Below, in pieces: positions 22,894 to 31,759 of a stretch of 64,000 bases of DNA. The stretch is from JACVRX01 sp963831385 (lineage in GTDB: Bacteria > Actinomycetota > Actinomycetes > Jiangellales > Jiangellaceae), in the NCBI GenBank assembly GCA_963831385.1, contig CAWHPW010000005.1, forward strand, positions 56,894-120,893, written 5' to 3'. The notes under the pieces are model-generated. The model worked only from the letters and a program-made list of their open reading frames with translations. It was not told the origin of the DNA and searched no databases. Both the position numbers and the translations under genes were made by a program. The stretch's first letter is position 1. The number at the start of each line of letters is the position of its first letter.

Positions 22894-25182
22894 GTGCCCG
22901 AGGAGATCGTCGACAACGAGCGCGCGCTCGAGGTCGGTAGTCCGAAGAAGTGGGCGGCCGGCATTCCTGGCGTCGTGCACTCGCTGCGGTACGCGTTTGA
23001 GCAGATGGGTGGCGGGCGCTCGGTGCGCACGCTCGCCCGGCTGAATCAGAAGGATGGCTTCGACTGCCCCAGTTGCGCGTGGCCGGACCCCGAGCGCCGC
23101 AAGACCGTGGAGTTCTGCGAGAACGGAACGAAAGCGGTCGCCGAGGAGGCCACCACTCGGCGGGTCACCCGGGACTTCTTCGCGCATCATTCGGTCGACG
23201 ACTTGGACGCGCGGACCGACCACTGGCTGGGCCAGCAGGGCCGGCTGACCGAGCCGATGCACAAGCCGGTCGGTTCGGCCCACTATCGCCCGATCAGCTG
23301 GGACGCGGCCTACGACCTGATCGCCCAGGAGCTGACCGCACTCGACACACCCGATCAGGCGGTGTTCTACACCTCAGGCCGGACCAGCAACGAGGCCGCG
23401 TTTCTCTACCAGTTGTTCGTCCGGGCGTACGGGACGAACAACCTGCCGGACTGCTCGAACTTGTGCCACGAGTCGTCCGGCCGCGCGTTGTCGGAGGTGA
23501 TCGGCGTGGGGAAGGGCAGCGTCTCCCTCGCCGATCTGTCGAAGGCAGACCTGATCCTGGTCGTCGGGCAGAACCCCGGCTCCAACCATCCCCGCATGCT
23601 CAGCGCGCTGGAGGACGCCAAACGTGCCGGCGTCAGCATCGTCAGCGTGAACCCGCTGCCCGAGGCGGGCCTGCGTCGGTTCAAGAACCCACAGCGACCC
23701 AGCGGCCTGGTCGGGCGGGGTACCACCCTCAGCGACCAGTTCCTGCAGATCCGGGTCAATGGCGATCTCGCGCTGTTCCAAGCCCTAGGCCGCAAACTAC
23801 TCGATGCCGAGGACACCGCCCCCGGCACGGCCCTCGACCGCGACTTCATCGCCACGCACACCCATGGTTTCGACGACTACGCCACTCACCTGCGGGCGCT
23901 CGACTGGGCCGACGTGCTCGAGTCGACCGGCTTGCGGGTCCGGGCGATCGACGAACTAGTGGAGCGGGTCCTGCGCTCGCAACAGATCATCGTCTGCTGG
24001 GCGATGGGCCTGACCCAGCACAAGAACGCAGTCGCGACGATCCGCGAGATCGTTAACTTCCTGCTGCTGCGCGGAAACATGGGCCGACCCGGCGCCGGGG
24101 TCTGCCCGGTGCGCGGTCACAGCAACGTCCAGGGCGACCGCACCATGGGGATCTGGGAGCGCCCTTCGGCCGCCTGGCTGGACGCGATCAGCGACGAGTT
24201 CGGGTTCGAGCCACCGCGGCACCATGGGTACGACGTCGTCCGATCGATCGCCGCAATGCGCGACGGGCATGCCGACGTGTTCATGGCCCTCGGCGGCAAC
24301 TTCGTCTCTGCCGCGCCGGATACCGACGTCACGAAGGCCGCGCTGCGGCGATGCCGTCTCACCGTCCAGGTATCCACCAAGCTCAACCGGTCGCACGCGG
24401 TGACCGGCCGCGAAGCACTGATCCTGCCGACCCTCGGCCGAACTGAAATCGACAGACAACCCGGCGGCACTCAATTCGTCACGGTCGAAGACTCGATGAG
24501 CGTGGTGCACGCCTCGCGCGGCCGGCTCGAGCCCGCCTCGCCGCAGCTGCGCAGCGAGGTGCGCATCGTTTGTGAGCTCGCGACTCGAACCCTGGGTGAG
24601 CGCGCCGCCGTTCCGTGGGATCAGTTCGCCGCCGACTACGGGCTGATCAGAGAACGAATCGAGCACGTGGTGCCAGATTGCGAGCGGTATCGCGAGCGGG
24701 TCGGCGTCCCGGGCGGGTTCGTACTCGCCCATAACGTGCGCGACCGGCGCAGATTCGACACCACCACCGGCAAGGCCAACTTCACCGTCAACGAACTGAC
24801 CGTCCTCCGGCCGCCGCCGGGCCGGCTCATCCTGCAGACCGTGCGCTCGCACGACCAGTTCAACACCACGATCTACGGCCTCGACGACCGGTATCGAGGG
24901 ATCGAGGGTGGCCGGCACGTCGTCTTCGTGTCGCCGCCAGATCTCGCCGAGCTCGGTCTCGTCGACGGCCAGTACGTCGACGTGGTCAGCGAGTGGGCCG
25001 ACGGGATCGGCCGACGGGCCACCGGCTTCCGGATCGTCTCCTATCCGACCGCCCGCGGTTGCGCCGCCGCCTACTATCCGGAGACGAACGTCCTCGTTCC
25101 CCTGGAGAGCACCGCTGACATGAGCAACACGCCCACGTCGAAGTCGATCGTCGTCCGGCTAGAGCCCAGAACGGCACGATGA
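22894..25182 (+). CDS. FdhF/YdeP-family molybdopterin oxidoreductase
   Basis: A 762-aa molybdenum bis-MGD enzyme of the formate-dehydrogenase-alpha-like YdeP group. The N-terminus has DGFDCPSCAWPDP and FCENGTKAVAEEA (possible cluster cysteines). It continues YRPISWDAAYDLI, FYTSGRTSNEAAFLYQLFVRAYGTNNLPDCSNLCHESSG, a GRGTT loop, GNMGRPGAGVCPVRGHSNVQGDRTMGI and GGTQFVTVEDSMSVVHASRG. The C-terminal dinucleotide-binding domain has RSHDQFNTTIYGLDDRYRG. Substrate unproven; family members are called formate dehydrogenases or acid-resistance proteins. No FdhD chaperone gene is adjacent. The divergent ferredoxin reductase could be its electron partner. Confidence 0.93.
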   Translation: MPEEIVDNERALEVGSPKKWAAGIPGVVHSLRYAFEQMGGGRSVRTLARLNQKDGFDCPSCAWPDPERRKTVEFCENGTKAVAEEATTRRVTRDFFAHHSVDDLDARTDHWLGQQGRLTEPMHKPVGSAHYRPISWDAAYDLIAQELTALDTPDQAVFYTSGRTSNEAAFLYQLFVRAYGTNNLPDCSNLCHESSGRALSEVIGVGKGSVSLADLSKADLILVVGQNPGSNHPRMLSALEDAKRAGVSIVSVNPLPEAGLRRFKNPQRPSGLVGRGTTLSDQFLQIRVNGDLALFQALGRKLLDAEDTAPGTALDRDFIATHTHGFDDYATHLRALDWADVLESTGLRVRAIDELVERVLRSQQIIVCWAMGLTQHKNAVATIREIVNFLLLRGNMGRPGAGVCPVRGHSNVQGDRTMGIWERPSAAWLDAISDEFGFEPPRHHGYDVVRSIAAMRDGHADVFMALGGNFVSAAPDTDVTKAALRRCRLTVQVSTKLNRSHAVTGREALILPTLGRTEIDRQPGGTQFVTVEDSMSVVHASRGRLEPASPQLRSEVRIVCELATRTLGERAAVPWDQFAADYGLIRERIEHVVPDCERYRERVGVPGGFVLAHNVRDRRRFDTTTGKANFTVNELTVLRPPPGRLILQTVRSHDQFNTTIYGLDDRYRGIEGGRHVVFVSPPDLAELGLVDGQYVDVVSEWADGIGRRATGFRIVSYPTARGCAAAYYPETNVLVPLESTADMSNTPTSKSIVVRLEPRTAR

Positions 25183-25189
25183 TCAGGCC

Positions 25190-26839
25190 GTGACCTCTGC
25201 CCGGGCGATGCCGTCCGTCGACGCCGACGCCTGCGTGATCGGTGCCGGGCCCAACGGGCTGGTCGCAGCGATCACGCTGGCCGATGCCGGGTGGGATGTC
25301 GTCCTGGTGGAGGGCAGTCACCTCGGCGGTGCGGTCCGGTCCGTACGTCGCCGGCCCGAAACCGTGACCGACCTGTTCAGCGCGTTTTACCCGCTTGCCG
25401 CGGCCTCGCCGGTCATCCGGGCACTCGAGCTCGACCGGCACGGGTTGCAGTGGTCACACGCGGACGTCGTGCTGTCCCATCCGGCCGATGAGAAGGCCAC
25501 CGAGGCCGCTGCGCTGTACCGCGACGTCCGGCAGACGGCCAAGCAGCTGGAGCACGACCATCCAGGCGACGGTGAGCGGTGGCAGGAACTGTTCACCGAA
25601 TGGCAGCGGCTGCGCGGCCCGCTGTTGGACGCCTTGTTCTCACCGTTTCCGCCGGTGCGGCCGGCAGCGCGCTTGGCCCGCCTGCTCGGCCTCGCCGACG
25701 GCCTCCGGCTGGCCCGGTTTCTCTTGCTTCCGGTGCACCGGATGGGAGAGGAGTTGTTCGGCGGCGAGCACGGCCGGTTGCTGCTCACCGGCAATGCCCT
25801 GCACGCCGACGTCCCGCTGACGGCGCCGGTGAGCGGAACGTTCGGCTGGCTGCTGGCCATGCTGGGCCAGGACGTCGGGTTCCCGGCCCCCCGGGGTGGC
25901 GCTGGGGCGCTCTCCGACGCGCTGGCACGCCGGGCTCGCGCTGCTGGCGTCGAGATACTCGTCGGCACGCCGGTCGAGAAAGTCCTGGTCGCGGGCGGAC
26001 GCGCAGTCGGTGCCCGGTTGGCTGATGGCCAGTTGATCCGGGCCAGGCGGGCCGTACTGGCCGCCATCGACGCTCAGACCCTGCTGCGCGAACTGGTGCC
26101 GAGGCACGCACTGCCACGTCGATTGTTCGACGACCTCGAGCACTTCGACCGTGATCTTCCGACGGTGAAGGTCAACTGGACTCTCCCCCGCACGCCACGG
26201 TGGCGAGCTGACCCGGCCGGCCGTTCTGGCGTCCTCCACATCGGGGCGGACACCGATGGCGCCGTGCGCTGGAGCGAGCAGATCGAGCGTGGCGAGCTGC
26301 CGGACCGGCCATTCCTGCTGGTCGGGCAGATGACGACGACAGACCCGTCTCGCTCGAGCGACGGGTCGGAAAGCATGTGGGCATACACCCACCTTCCGCG
26401 GGGCTACACGGTGAAGAACCGCGGCGCCGGTGCCATGTCTGCGGCGGTGGCCGAGACGGTGGCCCGGATGGAAGAAGTGCTGGACGGGCACGCCCCCGGC
26501 TTCGCCGACGAGGCGCTCGACCGGTTCGTCCAAGGTCCGTCGGACTTGGCCGCTCTCAACCCCAACCTGGTCGACGGTGGCGTCGGCGGTGGAACGGCGC
26601 AGCTGCACCAGCAGCTGGTGTTCCGCCCGGTTCCCGGCCTCGGCCGGCCAGAACTGCCGGTCGAGCAGCTGTACCTGGCCGGGGCGTCGGCGCACCCGGG
26701 CGGAGGAGTTCACGGTGCCAGCGGCTGGAACGCCGCGAGCGTGTGCCTGGCGAACCACGGTTTCTTCGGCGGGCTGCGCCGCCGATCGGTCAGTGCGCTC
26801 CTCGACCGGCTTTACCGGGACAGCCCTTCCCTCAGATAG
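25190..26839 (+). CDS. Phytoene-desaturase-like FAD oxidoreductase
   Basis: A 549-aa NAD(P)/FAD-dependent amine-oxidase-fold protein. It has DACVIGAGPNGLVAAITLADAGWDVVLVE (Rossmann GxGxxG), HLGGAVRSV, FPAPRGGAGALSDALARRA, and the C-terminal FAD loop LYLAGASAHPGGGVHGASGWNAA. It belongs to the CrtI/retinol-saturase-like group of uncharacterised actinobacterial members. GTG 25190 starts eight bases after the molybdoenzyme stop, so the two are probably co-transcribed. Substrate unknown; no carotenoid genes lie nearby. Confidence 0.9.
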   Translation: MTSARAMPSVDADACVIGAGPNGLVAAITLADAGWDVVLVEGSHLGGAVRSVRRRPETVTDLFSAFYPLAAASPVIRALELDRHGLQWSHADVVLSHPADEKATEAAALYRDVRQTAKQLEHDHPGDGERWQELFTEWQRLRGPLLDALFSPFPPVRPAARLARLLGLADGLRLARFLLLPVHRMGEELFGGEHGRLLLTGNALHADVPLTAPVSGTFGWLLAMLGQDVGFPAPRGGAGALSDALARRARAAGVEILVGTPVEKVLVAGGRAVGARLADGQLIRARRAVLAAIDAQTLLRELVPRHALPRRLFDDLEHFDRDLPTVKVNWTLPRTPRWRADPAGRSGVLHIGADTDGAVRWSEQIERGELPDRPFLLVGQMTTTDPSRSSDGSESMWAYTHLPRGYTVKNRGAGAMSAAVAETVARMEEVLDGHAPGFADEALDRFVQGPSDLAALNPNLVDGGVGGGTAQLHQQLVFRPVPGLGRPELPVEQLYLAGASAHPGGGVHGASGWNAASVCLANHGFFGGLRRRSVSALLDRLYRDSPSLR

Positions 26840-26875
26840 GCCAGCCGGCGCGGACCACCCTCAAACCGAGGTTGC

Positions 26876-27433
26876 CTACTGTTGCGCCTGCTCCTTGAGC
26901 TTCTGGTCGAGCTGCTGCTTGGACATCGAGCTCGCACCAGTGAGCTCGACGTTCTCGGCCATCTGGAGCAACTCGTCCTTGGTTGCCTCGCCGGGCAAGT
27001 CGCCCAGGTGTTCTGCACGGCTCTGGACGAAGGTGTCGGCGAGTTCCTGCCTACGGCTGTCGGCCAATCCGGTGCGAATTGCCGGCAACACCGAGCTCTC
27101 TTCTTCCTCGACGTGGTGACTGACCGCCTCGACCAGCTCGGCGAGAACTCGGTCGAAGTCGGTGCTCGTTGGATCCGCCGCCTGCAGGCGCTCGAGAATC
27201 TGCTCGGCCTCGAGGTGCTCCTCCTGGCTGTGGGCCACTTCCTCGCTGGCACCGGCCTCGTCCCGGGCAACCGGGTAGACCTCTGCCTCTTCGGCCCGAC
27301 TGTGCGCCACCAGCAGTGTGGTGAGGACTGGCAGGTTGCGGGCTCGCTGGCTGGGCTCGTTCTCGAGCAGGTCGAACAGCCGCTCGAACTCACGGTGATC
27401 CGCCATGATCATGTCGACTACGTCATCTGGCAC
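26876..27433 (-). CDS. Hemerythrin HHE-domain protein with SAP/Rho-N-like tail
   Basis: A 185-aa protein. A four-helix hemerythrin-like HHE domain spans about residues 1-140 (MIMADHREFERLF, LLVAHSRAEEAEVYP, SQEEHLEAEQIL, VSHHVEEEESSVLPAI). Its His/Glu positions suit a di-iron site. The C-terminal 40 residues (TKDELLQMAENVELTGASSMSKQQLDQKLKEQA) resemble the SAP/Rho-N helical fold, a potential nucleic-acid-binding module. Oxygen, NO or iron sensing is suggested by family only. It faces the stress operon starting at 27613. Confidence 0.9.
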   Translation of the reverse strand: MPDDVVDMIMADHREFERLFDLLENEPSQRARNLPVLTTLLVAHSRAEEAEVYPVARDEAGASEEVAHSQEEHLEAEQILERLQAADPTSTDFDRVLAELVEAVSHHVEEEESSVLPAIRTGLADSRRQELADTFVQSRAEHLGDLPGEATKDELLQMAENVELTGASSMSKQQLDQKLKEQAQQ

Positions 27434-27517
27434 GGCACTCCTCCTTCGCAGATGTCAGATCCGGCTTCTTACCCGTTCTTTTCGACGTGAATCTCTCTGC
27501 CCAGTTGATCTTGAATA

Positions 27518-27544
27518 CAGGTGACCAAGACCACAGATCACCTG
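27518..27544. promoter_or_regulatory. Inverted repeat between hemerythrin and stress operon
   Basis: CAGGTGA (27518-27524) and TCACCTG (27538-27544) form a 7-base inverted repeat with a 13-base spacer, centred in the divergent promoter region. A GGGTAT hexamer on the plus strand near 27565, resembling a SigB/SigF-type -10, lies about 40 bases before the first gene. Candidate operator; unproven. Confidence 0.35.
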
Positions 27545-27612
27545 GGCATGGCCGATCGTGGCGAGGGTATTCGTAGTGAGCCTCAATGGCCTACCACGGC
27601 GGGAGATATGCG

Positions 27613-28353
27613 ATGACAACACCGAGCGGTCCCGGCACCCCCGAGGCGTCCGGGTATGAGAGCGCGCGGGGCGACACCGAGAGCACCGGCAAAGTGCAAC
27701 AGGCGGCGAACACCGCATCGGACGAGGCGAGTCGCGTCGCCGATGTCACCAAGGAGCAGGCCAAAGACGTCGCGTCCGAGGTCAGCACCCAGGCACGCGA
27801 CCTGGTGGGTGCGCTGAAGACCCAGGTTCGGGACCAGTCGGTCTCCCAGCGCGATCGTCTTTCCGGAACCCTCCGCCAGTTCGGAGACGACCTGGAGGAA
27901 ATGAATCGGTCGACCCCGAGTTCTGGACTTGCGTCCGATTTGGCCAGCCAGGCAGCCAGCAGAGCCCGAGAGCTCTCGACTTTCTTGGACGAACACGAGC
28001 CCGGCGACTTGATCGATGAGATCCGTGCATTCGCCCGACGGCGTCCTGGCGCGTTTCTGCTTGCCGCGGCGATAGCGGGAGTCGTCGCTGGTCGGATGAC
28101 CCGAGGCGCAGTGGCTTCGACCGGTACGGACACCCCGCCTCGGCCGGCCGGCTCGTATCGCCCGAGCCAGCCAACACTGGCGACGACCGCTGACGAGCCG
28201 CTGACCAATCGAGCGACGGAGACGTCGTGGAATGTCGGGAACGGCCCGACAGAACCGTCGGCGCCTGGTCAAGTGGATCCTGCCGTGGCCGCCGTCGGGG
28301 GCTCCGCGATCCGGCCGGACGAGCGGCCCGTCCCGGAACAGGGCCGGCCGTGA
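27613..28353 (+). CDS. Membrane-associated stress-operon protein (apolipophorin/YtxH-like)
   Basis: A 246-aa protein. A polar, alanine-rich amphipathic helical region (TGKVQQAANTASDEASRVADVTKEQAKDVASEVSTQARDLVGALKTQ) is followed by RARELSTFLDEHEPGDLIDEIRAFARRRPGAFLLAAAIAGVVAGRMTRG, ending in one transmembrane helix, and a disordered Pro/Thr tail. ATG 27613 has GGGAGA seven bases upstream. Its stop overlaps the next start (GTGA). It is known as part of actinobacterial holin-like/DUF3618 operons. Function not established; envelope remodelling is inferred. Confidence 0.82.
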   Translation: MTTPSGPGTPEASGYESARGDTESTGKVQQAANTASDEASRVADVTKEQAKDVASEVSTQARDLVGALKTQVRDQSVSQRDRLSGTLRQFGDDLEEMNRSTPSSGLASDLASQAASRARELSTFLDEHEPGDLIDEIRAFARRRPGAFLLAAAIAGVVAGRMTRGAVASTGTDTPPRPAGSYRPSQPTLATTADEPLTNRATETSWNVGNGPTEPSAPGQVDPAVAAVGGSAIRPDERPVPEQGRP

Positions 28354-28796
28354 GCACCCCGTCGCTGCCGAACTCGGCCGGGCCGAACTCGACCGGTCGG
28401 GATGCCCCACCTGACATCGAGGGCCGCTCCGTCGGTGACCTGGTCGGTGAGATCGCCGACGATCTCAGCCGGCTGGTCCGCAAGGAGATCGACCTGGCCA
28501 AGACGGAGGCCAAGCAAGAGGTCACGAAGTTGGGCAAAGGTGCCGGCATGCTGGCTGGGGCGGGCATCGCCGCTCACTTGCTGCTGCTGTTCCTGTCGGT
28601 CGCGCTCATGCTGGTTCTGGGCCGGGCCATGGACCTGGATCTGGCGGCGTTGATCGTGGCGATCATCTGGGCGATTGCCGCTGCCTTGCTGGCCTCGATG
28701 GGTCGCCGGCAGCTCAAGTCGTTCGACCCGAAACTCGAGCAGACCACGCAGACATTGAAGGAGGATGTGCAATGGGCGAAGACACTGAAGGACTGA
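28350..28796 (+). CDS. Phage-holin-family (Actinobacterial Holin-X/YqjE-like) membrane protein
   Basis: A 148-aa protein with a DIEGRSVGDLVGEIADDLSRLVRKEIDLAKTEAKQEVTKLGKGAGM amphipathic region. Two transmembrane helices follow (LLLLFLSVALMLVLGRAM; AALIVAIIWAIAAALLASMG) and a short charged tail. Despite the family name it is a chromosomal envelope protein, with no phage genes around it. The GTG start at 28350 overlaps the upstream stop, and its 3' end overlaps the next gene by 25 bases. Confidence 0.9.
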   Translation: MSTPSLPNSAGPNSTGRDAPPDIEGRSVGDLVGEIADDLSRLVRKEIDLAKTEAKQEVTKLGKGAGMLAGAGIAAHLLLLFLSVALMLVLGRAMDLDLAALIVAIIWAIAAALLASMGRRQLKSFDPKLEQTTQTLKEDVQWAKTLKD

Positions 28797-29356
28797 AGCG
28801 AGATATCGAAGACACCCGCGGCGAGCTCTCTCGAGACGTCGACGCACTGGCCGAGAAGGTCAGCCCGAGCCGGATCGTCGACAGAGGCTTGGAGCGCACC
28901 AAGGGTCGGCTGACGAACATCAAGGATCGGGTCATGGGCAGCGCCGAGGGCACCGCCGGCACCGTTCGTGGCGGAGTTTCTTCTGCCGGCGACACGCTGA
29001 CCGACTCCGCATCGGGAGCTGCCGACACGGTCAGGGAGAAAACCCAAGGCAACCCACTGGCTGCGGGAATCATCGCATTCGGCGCTGGCTGGCTCATCTC
29101 GTCGCTGATACCCGCAAGTGAGAAGGAAGCACAGGTAGCAGGCAAGGCAGTGGACGCCGCGAAGGAGTACGGCCAGCCACTCGCCAAAGAGGCAGCAGAC
29201 GTTGGCTCCCAGATCGGCCAGGACTTGAAGGGTCGTGCCCAGGCTGCGGCCGAGTCGGTGAAGTCCACTGCTGCGGACGCTGCTTCCACAGTCAAGGAGG
29301 AGGGTCGCTCGTCGGCTGAGACAGTCAAGGAAGAGGTCAAGCCCAGCACCAGCTGA
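28772..29356 (+). CDS. DUF3618 protein
   Basis: A 194-aa protein beginning with the DUF3618 motif (LKRDIEDTRGELSRDVDALAEKVSPSRIV). A glycine/serine-rich middle, one hydrophobic helix (NPLAAGIIAFGAGWLISSLIP) and a long Ala/Lys/Glu-rich amphipathic tail of LEA-like character (KGRAQAAAESVKSTAADAASTVKEE) follow. The tail is low complexity and may fold on membranes or under desiccation. Third gene of the operon; a terminator follows at 29368-29400. Confidence 0.9.
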   Translation: MGEDTEGLKRDIEDTRGELSRDVDALAEKVSPSRIVDRGLERTKGRLTNIKDRVMGSAEGTAGTVRGGVSSAGDTLTDSASGAADTVREKTQGNPLAAGIIAFGAGWLISSLIPASEKEAQVAGKAVDAAKEYGQPLAKEAADVGSQIGQDLKGRAQAAAESVKSTAADAASTVKEEGRSSAETVKEEVKPSTS

Positions 29357-29367
29357 TCGACATGCTT

Positions 29368-29400
29368 GCGGCGCCCTTCCCGGCTCGGGTAGGGCGCCGC
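29368..29400. terminator. Bidirectional terminator between convergent genes
   Basis: Perfect nine-base arms GCGGCGCCC (29368-29376) and GGGCGCCGC (29392-29400), 15-base loop, twelve bases after the DUF3618 stop and before the end of the opposing BrkB gene. Confidence 0.75.
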
Positions 29401-29459
29401 AGTCTGAGCCGGTTCCGTCAGGATTTCTTCGATCGCCGCAAGAAGCCCAGCCCTCCTCT

Positions 29460-30491
29460 TCAGGGTTTCTCCTGCTCTTCCCCCTCGGCCGGCCGCTCCT
29501 GCTCGTCTGCGGTCTTCATCGGGTCCGTGGCGTCCGGTATCGAGTCGGCCTTCACTGCGTCGCGCTGACCCAACGGCTCGGGCTCGCCTGTGGTGCTGTC
29601 CTTGATGGTCTGCTGCTCCATCTCGGCATTGACCTCAGCGCCGAGCAGGGCGGCATACGAGCTGAGCCACAGCCACAACAGCAGGACGACGACGCCGGCA
29701 AGGGTGCCGTAGGTCTTGCCGTAGGAGCCGAAGTTGTCGACGTAGAGAGAGAAGCCGACCGAACCGATGACCCACAAAACGGTCGCGACGATCGCGCCGA
29801 CCGACAGCCAGCGGATCTTCGGCGCGTCTCGGTCCGGTCCCAACCGATACAGGATGGCAAGGGCGACTATCACCGCGATGACCAGGCCGAGCCAGCGGCC
29901 AGCCTGGACCAGGGCCTTCAGCCAGCCTGGCAGGTCGAGTGCGTCGAGAAGCACCGGCAGGGCCGCAACCAGGGCGACTGCCAGGACCATGAAGACAATT
30001 GCGCCAAGAGTCAGGCCCAGTGCCAGCAACCGACTCTTGATGAATCCGCGCTCGTCCTCTTCGTCGTAGGCCACGTTCAGCGCGGTGATCAGGTTGCTGA
30101 TGCCTCCGGATGCACTCCACAGAGCGAGCAGCAACGCGATGATCAGTCCGATGCCCAGTGCGCGGTCCGACGTCTCGACGAGTGAATTCATCTGTGTTTC
30201 GAGAAGCTCTTCGACTTCGCTGGGCAGCGCGGACCCGAACGACTCCACCTGCTCCTGGACCTGCGCGGGCGAGCTGACCAGGCCGTAGAGCAGGACGAGG
30301 GCAATCAGCGTCGGCACCAAGGCGAGGAATGCATAGAAGGCAACGCCGGCAGCTAGCAGCGGCACGGCGTCCTTCTTTGCCTCCTTCCACGCGCGCTTGA
30401 CGATCTGCATCCACCCGCGCTTGGGGATCTCGCTCGGCTTGTCCGCCTGCAGCCCGGGGACTGTCTGTTGAGAGCTGGTCACGCCGCTCAT
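29460..30491 (-). CDS. YihY/BrkB-family membrane protein
   Basis: A 343-aa integral membrane protein: WKEAKKDAVPLLAAGVAFYAFLALVPTLIALVLLYGLV (family TM1), LLALWSASGGISNLITALNVAYDEEDERGFIKSRLLALGLTLG, and further helices ending LLLWLWLSSYAALLGAEVNAEMEQQT. A charged, disordered tail closes it. It is often mis-annotated as ribonuclease BN; the true function is unknown. It is convergent with the stress operon and divergent from the K+ channel. Confidence 0.94.
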   Translation of the reverse strand: MSGVTSSQQTVPGLQADKPSEIPKRGWMQIVKRAWKEAKKDAVPLLAAGVAFYAFLALVPTLIALVLLYGLVSSPAQVQEQVESFGSALPSEVEELLETQMNSLVETSDRALGIGLIIALLLALWSASGGISNLITALNVAYDEEDERGFIKSRLLALGLTLGAIVFMVLAVALVAALPVLLDALDLPGWLKALVQAGRWLGLVIAVIVALAILYRLGPDRDAPKIRWLSVGAIVATVLWVIGSVGFSLYVDNFGSYGKTYGTLAGVVVLLLWLWLSSYAALLGAEVNAEMEQQTIKDSTTGEPEPLGQRDAVKADSIPDATDPMKTADEQERPAEGEEQEKP

Positions 30492-30548
30492 TTACCCATG
30501 CTCCGCGCCCCCCATGCTTGCGGCCGCGGTGCCCTACGGTGGGACGTC

Positions 30549-31115
30549 ATGGTCGAGACGTCGACGAAAGATCTGGGGTCGAGGCCGGAGCGCCGACTCA
30601 TCGTCGCCGGGCTGCTGAGGGCCTCACTGACCACCGCAGTCCTGGTGGCGCTCTACTACCTCCTGCCGATGAACGAGGCCCTCCACCTGTCCGCCGTGGT
30701 CCGTCTTGTCGTCGGCCTGATCATCTTTGCTGCTGTTACCACCTGGCAGATTCGCCGGATTCTCCGGTCGAGATACCCGGGCGTCCGAGCTGTCGAAGCC
30801 CTGGCGGTCGCAGCGCCGTTGTTCCTGCTGGTCTTCGCGTCGACCTATTTCCTGATGTCGGGCGGCGAATCGTCGAACTTCAGCCAGCGCATGAACCGGA
30901 CCGATTCGCTCTACTTCACCGTCACCACGTTTGCCACCGTGGGGTTCGGCGACATCACAGCGACCAGCCAACTCGCTCGATTGATGGTCACCGTGCAGAT
31001 GATCCTGGACCTGCTGATCCTCGGCTTCGGCCTGCGTGCCTTTCTTGGTGCGGTGCACATGGGCCGCCAGCGTCAGGCCAGCACCGCCGACCAGGCCGAA
31101 CCCGAAGCCGGTTGA
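30549..31115 (+). CDS. Two-pore-type potassium channel protein
   Basis: A 188-aa ion-channel-domain protein. It has several helices (about 20-40, 48-66, 85-104), a pore loop with the K+ selectivity filter FATVGFGD (T130-D135) preceded by DSLYFTVTT, and a last helix LARLMVTVQMILDLLILGF. It conducts K+ across the membrane. There is no TrkA-N/RCK regulatory domain. ATG 30549 is the best start. It is convergent with the gene ending at 31121. Confidence 0.93.
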   Translation: MVETSTKDLGSRPERRLIVAGLLRASLTTAVLVALYYLLPMNEALHLSAVVRLVVGLIIFAAVTTWQIRRILRSRYPGVRAVEALAVAAPLFLLVFASTYFLMSGGESSNFSQRMNRTDSLYFTVTTFATVGFGDITATSQLARLMVTVQMILDLLILGFGLRAFLGAVHMGRQRQASTADQAEPEAG

Positions 31116-31120
31116 ATCCA

Positions 31121-31759
31121 TCAAATCGAGATGCTGATGGGGAAGGTCGCAATCCATGCGACTGCCGTGATGAAGATGACAAGACCAAAGCCGAGGAGGA
31201 GCCGGCGCATTCGCGATGACGACAGCCTCATGCTCATTCCGGCGAAGAACAGCACCGCGGCGAAGAGCACCACGCCGAGCACATAGTTGGTCGCGCGCTG
31301 GATGTTCGTCCGCGCTGTGGCGGACCAGGCCTCGGCCTCGGTCTCGAGCCGATCGGACTCCGTACGCGCCTCTAGCTGGTATTCAGGCATCGCGAACGGG
31401 GTCAGTGGAGCGTCCGGATTGCGCAAAGGCGTCGTCGCGACCCAGGCATCCATGGCCGGCTTGAACTCCTCCCTGAAGCGTTGGTAATAAAAGTTCGCGA
31501 GCTCCGTTTGCTCCTGGGCGTAGGCGTCGACCCACTGGATGTAAGTAGCGACGTCGATCTGGGTTTGCGCATCGGCCAGCGCAGCGGCCTTCGTCGATTC
31601 GATGCGCATGGCGCTCGCGCGGCTGAATGCGACTGCCTGCTCGCCGTTCCACCGACTCGCTTGATATCCGCTCCACGCCGTAGCAACCGTCGCCATCGCT
31701 AGAAGCACCGCGGCGATAAGGTCCAGCCGCTCGCCTGCCCGAGTCGAGTCCGTGGTCAC
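31121..31759 (-). CDS. Hypothetical membrane protein paired with DUF4239
   Basis: A 212-aa protein with an N-terminal transmembrane helix (LDLIAAVLLAMATVATAWSGYQASRW). A long helical extracytoplasmic region (EQAVAFSRASAMRIESTKAAALADAQTQIDVATYIQWVDAYAQEQTELANFYYQRFREEFKPAMDAWV) follows, then two C-terminal helices. The GTG start at 31759 overlaps the stop of the DUF4239 gene (GTGA), so the proteins are co-made and may form a complex. No enzymatic motif. Confidence 0.85.
   Translation of the reverse strand: MTTDSTRAGERLDLIAAVLLAMATVATAWSGYQASRWNGEQAVAFSRASAMRIESTKAAALADAQTQIDVATYIQWVDAYAQEQTELANFYYQRFREEFKPAMDAWVATTPLRNPDAPLTPFAMPEYQLEARTESDRLETEAEAWSATARTNIQRATNYVLGVVLFAAVLFFAGMSMRLSSSRMRRLLLGFGLVIFITAVAWIATFPISISI

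Noticed and set aside
28350..28796. Phage holin as evidence of a prophage
   Set aside because: The family is also a normal chromosomal actinobacterial family; no capsid, tail, integrase or terminase genes are present in the window.
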